Positions 38,669-44,281 of a stretch of DNA of 44,281 bases are shown here, piece by piece. The notes beneath the pieces are model-generated. The model was not told where the DNA came from and did no database searches. It was given only the letters and a program-made list of their open reading frames with translations. The stretch is from the NCBI GenBank assembly GCA_009840355.1, contig VXNZ01000004.1:1-44281 (forward strand), given 5' to 3'. The DNA comes from Chloroflexota bacterium (lineage in GTDB: Bacteria; Chloroflexota; Dehalococcoidia; Lucifugimonadales; JADFKI01). Made by a program: the position numbers and the translations under genes. Numbering within the stretch: the stretch's first letter is position 1; the number at the start of each line of letters is the position of its first letter.

Positions 38669-40402
38669 TTACGCTTGCTCAACCGTAATCGTGATTACGT
38701 CGATGCCGTGGTATTTCTGGTGGCGCACGGACGACGCATAGTGCAGCAGCAGGCGGTACGATACCTCGTGCTCATCCGGCACCGGCGGCAGATCGTTGAG
38801 ATACGCCAGCTGGTCTTCCATATTCTGGCCTTCTAGCGCAGTAACGAATTCCAATTCGATGGTTCTGCCATCGCGCCGCGCAAACAGCACCAGATTGCGA
38901 CGGCTGTCCGAGTCAGACTCCGTCGACTCTTTCAGCAACACGGTCAACGCCTCTTCACCGGCAGCTAACAGTCTGTCGGCTGACTCGGAATTCCAGTGCC
39001 CGGCGGAGGCGGTCTCGCGCAGGAAGGATCCGATCTCCGGCAACGCATCTTCGCTGAACTGCGTGGTCAGGCGCTTGCGGCGCGGTCCAGTCAAGTTCAG
39101 GAACAGCATCAATACGATTGCCACGATTGTGCCGGACGTCATGCCGTTGCTGAGCAGCACGTCCACGAATCCGGTGAGCAAATCCGGGAATATGACCTTT
39201 AGCTGAAAGCCCGTGCCGAGCCAGAACGCCAGACCTATCACCATCGCCTTGCGATAGTCCACGCCATCCTGCATCACCATTCGCATGCCCTGCACGAACA
39301 GCATCACTATCAGGATGGTGAAGTACGCGGCGGCTACCGGCGGCGGGATGGCGATGAGTAGCGCTGTCGCCTTTGGCAGGAATGCGAGTATCAAGAATAC
39401 GACGCCTATCGCGATTCCTACTCGCCGCGACGCCACGCCGGTTACCTCCACAAGCGAAACGCTCGACGAATATGTGGTATTAGGTAGCGTGCCGAGCAAG
39501 CCGGATAGCAGATTGCCCACGCCATCCGCGTTTAGCGCACCCTGTACCACGCGGAAGTCCGTTGCGCGGCGAGTACGGCGCGATACCTGCTGCACAGCAA
39601 CGCCATCGCCGACCGTCTCCATTGCGCCGACCAGGGTAACGACCACGAACGCAGGCAGCAGCGCCCAGAACTCGACCCCGGGCGTTAATTCAATGCCGGG
39701 CCATGTGCCGAGCGGCACTCCGAACCACGCCGCGTCGATGATGGCTTCCGTGTCGTACAAGCCGAACGGAGCAGCGACCAGGCAGCCGATGACGATGCCG
39801 ATTATAGGGGACCACAGGCGCATTGACGGCGGCGCACGCATCACCATCACCGCGATAACCACAAGCGTCACGATCGCGGCAATTGGCGCGGCTATCGGTG
39901 AAGAGCCTTCCGGCACATCGGTCAGCAAGTCGAAAACGAGGGGCATTACCGTTACGGCAATCAGCAATATGACCGTGCCGGTTACCAGAGGCGTGAATAT
40001 GCGGCGCAGCAGCGACAGACGAGACGCCAACAGGAACTGGAAGAGCGAGGAGACGATAATCAGCGTCGCCATCGTTGCGGGACCGGCGTTTGCAAGCGCG
40101 GCGACACACACGGCGAAGAACGCGCCCGATGTGCCCATCACGAGCACATGCCCAGCGCCGATTCGCCAGACTCGCGCAGCCTGCAAGAAAGTGGAAATAC
40201 CGCTGACGACGAGCGTGGCGAATATCGCCCAAGGGATGTAACTTTCGGACACCCCGGAGATGCGGATGACTATCACGACGGCGAGGACGACGGCCGCCAA
40301 GTTGATGAGCGCGGCTTGAACGCCGGCGCCAATGACAATTAGAAGCGGTGGATTTTCATCCGGTTCGTAGCGGATGCTAGCGTTCGTCTGGGTTGTAGCC
40401 AA
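38669..40402 (-). CDS. NCS2 (xanthine/uracil-type) permease with an extra C-terminal cytoplasmic domain
   Basis: Membrane transporter of 577 residues. Residues about 15-435 form the NCS2 core with about 14 hydrophobic segments. Conserved phrases include GTSGAFFAV, ELTPGVEFWALLPAFVVVTLVGAMETVGDGVAVQQVSRR and LNADGVGNLLSGLLGTLPNTTYSSSVSLVEVTGVASR, the signature region. The last 139 residues (about 439-577) are soluble. They contain SADRLLAAGEEALTVLLKES and a beta region (RRNLVLFARRDGRTIELEFV), reminiscent of an RsbW-type GHKL domain with a degenerate N-box. TTG 40402 has GAGGTG 6 nt upstream. It lies 15 nt after znuB, so it is probably in the zinc operon. The nucleobase substrate is likely but unproven. 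Confidence 0.87.
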   Translation of the reverse strand: MATTQTNASIRYEPDENPPLLIVIGAGVQAALINLAAVVLAVVIVIRISGVSESYIPWAIFATLVVSGISTFLQAARVWRIGAGHVLVMGTSGAFFAVCVAALANAGPATMATLIIVSSLFQFLLASRLSLLRRIFTPLVTGTVILLIAVTVMPLVFDLLTDVPEGSSPIAAPIAAIVTLVVIAVMVMRAPPSMRLWSPIIGIVIGCLVAAPFGLYDTEAIIDAAWFGVPLGTWPGIELTPGVEFWALLPAFVVVTLVGAMETVGDGVAVQQVSRRTRRATDFRVVQGALNADGVGNLLSGLLGTLPNTTYSSSVSLVEVTGVASRRVGIAIGVVFLILAFLPKATALLIAIPPPVAAAYFTILIVMLFVQGMRMVMQDGVDYRKAMVIGLAFWLGTGFQLKVIFPDLLTGFVDVLLSNGMTSGTIVAIVLMLFLNLTGPRRKRLTTQFSEDALPEIGSFLRETASAGHWNSESADRLLAAGEEALTVLLKESTESDSDSRRNLVLFARRDGRTIELEFVTALEGQNMEDQLAYLNDLPPVPDEHEVSYRLLLHYASSVRHQKYHGIDVITITVEQA

Positions 40403-40417
40403 TCAGGCACCTCACAT

Positions 40418-41248
40418 CTAGTCTCTGGTTCTAGGCCACTTGACTCTGTACAGCGCAGCTGCGGCGAACAAGCCGGTGGACAGCAGCGCCATCGTGGGGC
40501 CCGAAGGCAGGTCGGCGTAATAAGACAAGTACATCCCTGCTACCGCTGATGATGCGCCCACTATCGCGCCCACAAACATCATTCCCACGAAGCGCCTTGC
40601 AATCAAATAGCCGGTCGCGGCGGGCGTGATTAGCATCGCCATCACAAGCACAATTCCTGCCGCCTGAATGCCTATGACTACCACTAGCGCCAGGAATCCC
40701 AGCAGAACATATTCGACTACGCCCGTTCTGATTCCTGCCGCCGAAGCGCCAATCTCGTCAAATGTGGTAAATACTAATTGCCGATGGAATATGTATAAAC
40801 CTATCACGACAAGCACCGCTAGGACAACCGAAACATACACATCGGTTTGGGTAACGCCGAGAACTTGCCCAAGCAGCAGGTCTTCGATCCTCACATTAAT
40901 GCTGTCGCTCGCCTTGGAGAGCATAACCATGCCGAGCGCGAACATTCCCGCGAACACGATGCCGATGGATGTGTCTTCGCTGATGCCGGTGTGCCTGCTC
41001 ACCGTGCCCATCAGCAACGCGACAACCACGCCGGCAGGCACCGCAGCGAAGAACGGGCTGATGCCAAGAAGGAACGCCACGACCATGCCCGGCAATACGG
41101 AGTGAGCAAGGGCGTCTCCCAAGAATGAGCGTCCGCGCGTAACGACATACGCGCCAATGATCGGGCACATGACGCCGACAAGCACCGACACAATGAGGGC
41201 GCGCACCATGAAGCTATACTGGAGGGGGTCAAAGATGTAGCCGAGCAC
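40418..41248 (-). CDS. znuB: Zinc/manganese ABC transporter permease
   Basis: Membrane subunit of a metal ABC-3 importer, 276 residues with about eight or nine helices. The opening FDPLQYSFMVRALIVSVLVGVMCPIIGAYVVTRGRSFLGDALAHSVLPGMV is the family signature, and SLAHS-like DALAHS is conserved. The middle AAGIRTGVVEYVLLGFLALVVVIGIQAAGIVLVMAMLITPAATGYL is the coupling region. Start GTG 41248 has GGAGC 7 nt upstream. It follows znuC by 19 nt and is followed by the NCS2 gene after 15 nt. The His-rich receptor at 42197-44131 makes zinc the likely substrate, though manganese is possible for the family. Confidence 0.93.
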   Translation of the reverse strand: MLGYIFDPLQYSFMVRALIVSVLVGVMCPIIGAYVVTRGRSFLGDALAHSVLPGMVVAFLLGISPFFAAVPAGVVVALLMGTVSRHTGISEDTSIGIVFAGMFALGMVMLSKASDSINVRIEDLLLGQVLGVTQTDVYVSVVLAVLVVIGLYIFHRQLVFTTFDEIGASAAGIRTGVVEYVLLGFLALVVVIGIQAAGIVLVMAMLITPAATGYLIARRFVGMMFVGAIVGASSAVAGMYLSYYADLPSGPTMALLSTGLFAAAALYRVKWPRTRD

Positions 41249-41267
41249 AGGACATGCTCCGATAAAG

Positions 41268-42008
41268 TTACCGCGCTGTCTGAATCTCGAAACTCCGCGC
41301 CCCGTACAGGTCTGCGATCAGCTCCGGAGAAAATGTCTCTTCAGGCGAACCGTAGGCATGCAAGTTGCAGTTGATGCAGAGCAGCTTGTCGAAGCGCTCC
41401 ATCACATCCGTCAGGTCGTGCGTTGCGAGCATAACGATCCTGCCGGCGACGCAGCAAGTGCGAAGCAGATCGAGTATGCCCTCTTCCGCGCCTACATCGA
41501 CTCCGCTGAGTGCCTCGTCAAGCAGGATGACGCTCGCCTCCTGCGCAAGCGCGCGGGCGATGCAGACACGTTGTCGTTGGCCGCCGGACAGGTCGGTTAC
41601 CAGAGAAGAGCGCCGCTCCCACATCCCAACTTGGTTGAGGCACATGCGCACCATTTCCTTGTCGCGTCTGCCTAGCCAGCCCAGCCAGCTGTTGCCATTC
41701 GTGTATCTGCCCATCGATACGACGTCGAACACCGTCGCCGGGAACTGCCAGTTCATCGTTTCAGACTGCGACACATACGCCACATCACCCTTGCCGTTCA
41801 GCGACCCTTGAAACTCGATGCCGCCTTCGCAGGGGGGCAGTATGCCGGCAAGCGTCTGGAATAGCGTACTCTTGCCTCCGCCACTTGGGCCTATCACGCC
41901 TATCATCGTTTCGGGCTCGACCTCGAAGTTCAGGTCTTCCAGCACAATATGACCGCCGCGTTCGACTGACAAGTCTTCTATGACAAGTCGGGGACTGTAC
42001 GGACTCAT
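41268..42008 (-). CDS. znuC: Zinc/manganese ABC transporter ATP-binding protein
   Basis: ATPase of the metal importer, 246 residues from ATG 42008. It carries Walker A GPSGGGKST, a Q-loop in VSQSETMNWQFPATV (typical of the metal family), the signature LSGGQRQRVCIARAL, Walker B VILLDEALSG and the switch His in ATHDL. The Walker B following residue is Ala where most have Pro (DEPFxG). The open frame extends back to 42194, but the extra region does not resemble the family. GGAGGG lies about 10 nt before ATG 42008. It sits between znuA (188 nt upstream, with no strong terminator in the gap) and znuB (19 nt downstream). Confidence 0.92.
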   Translation of the reverse strand: MSPYSPRLVIEDLSVERGGHIVLEDLNFEVEPETMIGVIGPSGGGKSTLFQTLAGILPPCEGGIEFQGSLNGKGDVAYVSQSETMNWQFPATVFDVVSMGRYTNGNSWLGWLGRRDKEMVRMCLNQVGMWERRSSLVTDLSGGQRQRVCIARALAQEASVILLDEALSGVDVGAEEGILDLLRTCCVAGRIVMLATHDLTDVMERFDKLLCINCNLHAYGSPEETFSPELIADLYGARSFEIQTAR

Positions 42009-42196
42009 GTCATTTGCCCTCCCGAAAGGCGCCGTCACCCGCCCGAGTGCTCCCAGCCCAACTTCACCAATTCCGGTCGCGTAATTGTGAACGGTTGGAC
42101 GGACAGCATTATCTGAGCCGTAATCATGGCAGAATGGGCCGCCATCGGGGAGGGTAACCGATGAACGACCCATGTTTGGAAATAGTCGAATCAATT

Positions 42197-44131
42197 CTAC
42201 TTCAACGCTTCAACAATGGTGTTGACATTTGCGCGGAACATGCCGACATAGGTACTCGCCTCGCCGTCGGCTGCGAGCGATTCGGAATATAGACTGTGCA
42301 ACGAAATGCCGGTCTCGTCCGCAATGGCTTTGGCGACTCGATCGCTTATGGTAGTCTCACTGAATATGGCAGACACGCCGTAGGCTTCGATGTCGTCGCT
42401 CAGCTTCGCTATCTCAGCAGGCGTCGGCTCCACTTCCGTCGTCCACGGCAGGATGGTGCCTACAACTTTGAAATCATACACATGCGCGAAATACCCAAAG
42501 GCTTCGTGCGTGGTAACTAGCAGCCTGTGGTCTTCCGGTATCGTGCCGAGTTGCTCTTCCGACCAATGGTGCAATTTGTCCAGCTCCGCGTTGTACGCGG
42601 TTGCGTTTGCCATATAGGTATCGGCGCCGGCTGGGTCGAGAACAGACAGGCGAACCGCGACGTCGGTTAAGGCGACCTGCACCCGAACAAGGTCGTGCCA
42701 GAAGTGCGGGTCGAACTCGCCGTGGTCGTGACCATGATGGTCGTCATGACCATGATCATCATGGTCGTCGTGATCGCCTACCACTTCAAGGGCGACATGG
42801 TCAATCTCTTCTATCGTCATCATAGCGTCGAACTGGCCGGCTTCCGCCTGCTCGAGAATCTCATGTATCTCGTGCTCCCAGTCTTCCTCGTGAGCGTGCC
42901 CTTCCTCTTCTTCCGCTGCCTCCATGAGATGCTCAATCTCATGGACGCCTTCCTCCGCGCTTATGTGGCCGTCCTCAACTTCGTGAACGACATCGAGAAT
43001 ATCCATGGCAAGGGCCTCGCCGTGGTCATCATGATCGTCATGAGCATCGTGTTCGTCGTGGCCATCCATCTCTTCGTGGGCGATATGATCAATCTCTTCG
43101 ATCGCCTTCATAGCGTCGAGTTCGCCGGCTTCTGCCTGCGCGACAATCTCGTGGATCTCGTGCTCCCATTCTTCCTCGTGAGCGTGATCATGCCCCGCCT
43201 CTTCTTCCGCCGCCTCCATAAGCTCGTGGATCTCATGGATGCCTTCATCCGCGCTTATGTGACCGTCCTTAACTTCATGAGCGACATGGAGAATTGCCGC
43301 AACAAGGGACTCGCCGTGGCCATCGTGTTCGTCTTCAGGGCCATGATCATCGTGATCCATCGCCATCGCCTCTCCGCTTTCATGGACGATGTGATCAATC
43401 TCTTCGATCGCCATCATAACGTCGTACTGGCCGGCTTCCGCCTGCTCGATCAACTCAAGGGCATGGTCTTCCCAATGCTCTTCTTCCCCATGACCGTGGC
43501 CGTGGTCGTGTGCTTCTTCCTCTTCCATCGCATGTTCGATTAGTTCATGAATTTCGTGCAAGCCCTCGTCAGCGCTTATGTGCCCGTCCTCAACTTCGTG
43601 GACGACATCGAGAACCGCGTTAGCAAGGGACATCCCGGCTCCAGCATGCGGGTCTTCGAACGGGATTGGATCGACGAGCTCCGCCAACGCAACGATGGCA
43701 GATTCGTCTGCCGCAGCGGTATGCAGCAAATCGTCGAGCCAGGACGCTTCTAGCCCCAAACCGACGGGCAGCACCAGATCGGCATCCGCGACTGTTGCGA
43801 CATCTCGCGGAGTAGGCTGATATAGATGCGGGTCGGCGCCTGCGGGAAGCAGGCTGATAACATTGACCCTGTCGCCGCCGATGTTACTTACCCAGTCGGC
43901 AGTGATGCTCATGGTCGTCACAATGGTGAGGGGTTCGGGTTCGGGAGTTGGCGCCACAGTGGGTGCAACGGTCGGAGCCGCCGTAGCTGCGGGAGCCGTT
44001 GTCGGCGCGGCGGCCTGTTGCGGGGGCGCAGGTTCAGTAGCACCATCAGAGCAGGCGACGAGAATCATTAGAGCGAACAGGCTTAAAGCCAAGACCCCCG
44101 CCGGGAATGCTTTCTTGATAGTTTGTATCAT
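42197..44131 (-). CDS. znuA: Zinc ABC transporter substrate-binding lipoprotein with a giant His-rich repeat insert
   Basis: Receptor of the metal importer, 644 residues against about 300 for typical ZnuA. The signal peptide has lipid acceptor C27, followed by an Ala/Pro/Thr stalk (28-67). The receptor fold is split. The N-lobe (68-160) has first ligand H102 in DPHLYQPTPRD. The C-lobe (472-644) has DPHFWHDLVRVQVAL with H476, VTTHEAFGYFA with H542, and SETTIS with E592. Between them, residues about 168-471 replace the usual short His-rich loop. They form three tandem repeats (periods of 107 and 98 residues), each with two similar units: xVVHEVxDGHISAxEGxHEIxxLM and ExxEQAEAGQxDxMMxIEEIDHI. The units are joined by His/Asp/Glu linkers such as DHDDHDDHGHDDHHGHDHGE (453-472). 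It leads the operon znuA-znuC-znuB. Zinc is the most likely ligand; manganese cannot be excluded. Confidence 0.92.
   Translation of the reverse strand: MIQTIKKAFPAGVLALSLFALMILVACSDGATEPAPPQQAAAPTTAPAATAAPTVAPTVAPTPEPEPLTIVTTMSITADWVSNIGGDRVNVISLLPAGADPHLYQPTPRDVATVADADLVLPVGLGLEASWLDDLLHTAAADESAIVALAELVDPIPFEDPHAGAGMSLANAVLDVVHEVEDGHISADEGLHEIHELIEHAMEEEEAHDHGHGHGEEEHWEDHALELIEQAEAGQYDVMMAIEEIDHIVHESGEAMAMDHDDHGPEDEHDGHGESLVAAILHVAHEVKDGHISADEGIHEIHELMEAAEEEAGHDHAHEEEWEHEIHEIVAQAEAGELDAMKAIEEIDHIAHEEMDGHDEHDAHDDHDDHGEALAMDILDVVHEVEDGHISAEEGVHEIEHLMEAAEEEEGHAHEEDWEHEIHEILEQAEAGQFDAMMTIEEIDHVALEVVGDHDDHDDHGHDDHHGHDHGEFDPHFWHDLVRVQVALTDVAVRLSVLDPAGADTYMANATAYNAELDKLHHWSEEQLGTIPEDHRLLVTTHEAFGYFAHVYDFKVVGTILPWTTEVEPTPAEIAKLSDDIEAYGVSAIFSETTISDRVAKAIADETGISLHSLYSESLAADGEASTYVGMFRANVNTIVEALK
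42716..43630 (-). repeat. Tandem repeat region inside znuA
   Basis: Three imperfect in-frame copies of about 295-320 nt encode residues 168-472 of the receptor. The marker tripeptide DGH recurs at residues 182, 289 and 387. The high His/Asp/Glu content also produces a long hydrophobic antisense frame, which is a by-product. Confidence 0.85.
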
Positions 44132-44182
44132 CTGTGATCAGCTCCGTAGATTCAGTCTCATGTCCAACTTGACAAGGGGACA

Positions 44183-44211
44183 ATCATACAGGAGCGTCGC
44201 CGTCACTGCAA
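44183..44211 (-). promoter_or_regulatory. Promoter of the zinc operon
   Basis: On the minus strand, TTGCAG (44211-44206), a 17-bp spacer and TATGAT (44188-44183) lie about 50 nt before ATG 44131. Confidence 0.45.
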
Positions 44212-44243
44212 CTGTTTCGAAATTAAGAAACTGTATCAGTTTC
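44209..44243. promoter_or_regulatory. Candidate metal-regulator operator
   Basis: A 7-3-7 inverted repeat, GAAACTG-TAT-CAGTTTC (44227-44243), lies just upstream of the -35. A third half-site, AACTGTTTC (44210-44218), overlaps the -35. The AT-rich ends and the position suit a Fur/Zur-type repressor site, but no consensus for this organism is known to me. Confidence 0.45.
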
Positions 44244-44281
44244 AAATCAGGACAAGGATTAGTCTCAATTTGTTTGTAGTG

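Noticed and set aside
42695-43543. A 282-codon plus-strand frame that looks like a hydrophobic membrane protein
   Set aside because: It is the exact antisense of the His/Asp/Glu-rich znuA repeats. GAT/GAC/CAT/CAC codons read in reverse give Ile/Val/Met, so the hydrophobicity is an artefact.

Overview
The window is a GC-rich bacterial chromosome segment, probably from a metagenome-assembled genome. Gene content points tentatively to Chloroflexota, perhaps a SAR202 or Dehalococcoidia-like lineage: a pgi-gnd-zwf block, many dispersed esterases, SDR, phosphotriesterase-like and PfkB enzymes, lipoproteins with proline/alanine or threonine-rich stalks, ASPIC/VCBS proteins, a GldA/GldF-G type exporter, and UGSC and rhodanese selenoproteins. 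This placement is an inference from gene families and has not been tested by phylogeny. TTG and GTG starts with good Shine-Dalgarno sites are common, and promoters resemble sigma-70 (TTGGCA or TTGNNN, 16-18 bp, TATAAT).

Layout. 1-3408 (minus): pgi, gnd and zwf, the oxidative pentose-phosphate and isomerase steps. 3674-4894: an MFS exporter. 4987-5832: a two-domain sulfurtransferase whose catalytic cysteine codon is TGA. 6059-9817: cobalamin-dependent methionine synthase. 10030-12348 (minus): a large Ig-like-repeat lipoprotein. 12484-13756 (minus): a frameshifted ribonuclease D behind a tRNA-Asn gene. 14059-18382 (minus): a three-gene ABC-2/GldG/DUF4340 exporter. 18573-20174 (minus): a solitary, divergent GroEL. 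20342-23648: an SDR and two alpha/beta hydrolases. 23757-25324: a conserved unknown protein followed by a UGSC-family selenoprotein, again with an in-frame TGA. 25388-30005: a PfkB sugar kinase, a second MFS protein, a phosphotriesterase-like hydrolase and a VOC protein. 30256-34088: a family-5 substrate-binding lipoprotein with two DppB/DppC-type permeases but no ATPase genes. 34098-38650: two divergent ASPIC/VCBS lipoproteins. 38669-44131 (minus): a zinc uptake operon (znuA, znuC, znuB) ending in an NCS2 permease with an extra C-terminal domain.

The most notable points are these. First, two unrelated genes each carry an in-frame TGA exactly where family members carry the redox cysteine, and each TGA is followed at 17-18 nt by a hairpin that could be a bacterial SECIS element. 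The organism therefore very likely uses selenocysteine. The UGSC gene and its upstream partner form a compact two-gene unit of unknown biochemical role. Second, the ZnuA-like protein has about 300 residues inserted where relatives have a short His-rich loop. The insert is three tandem repeats, each made of two similar helical units separated by His/Asp linkers, and looks like a built-in zinc store or sensor. Third, intergenic regions hold several copies of palindromic dispersed repeats, a perfect 20-bp palindrome, and a promoter nested against a terminator between the substrate-binding protein and permease genes.
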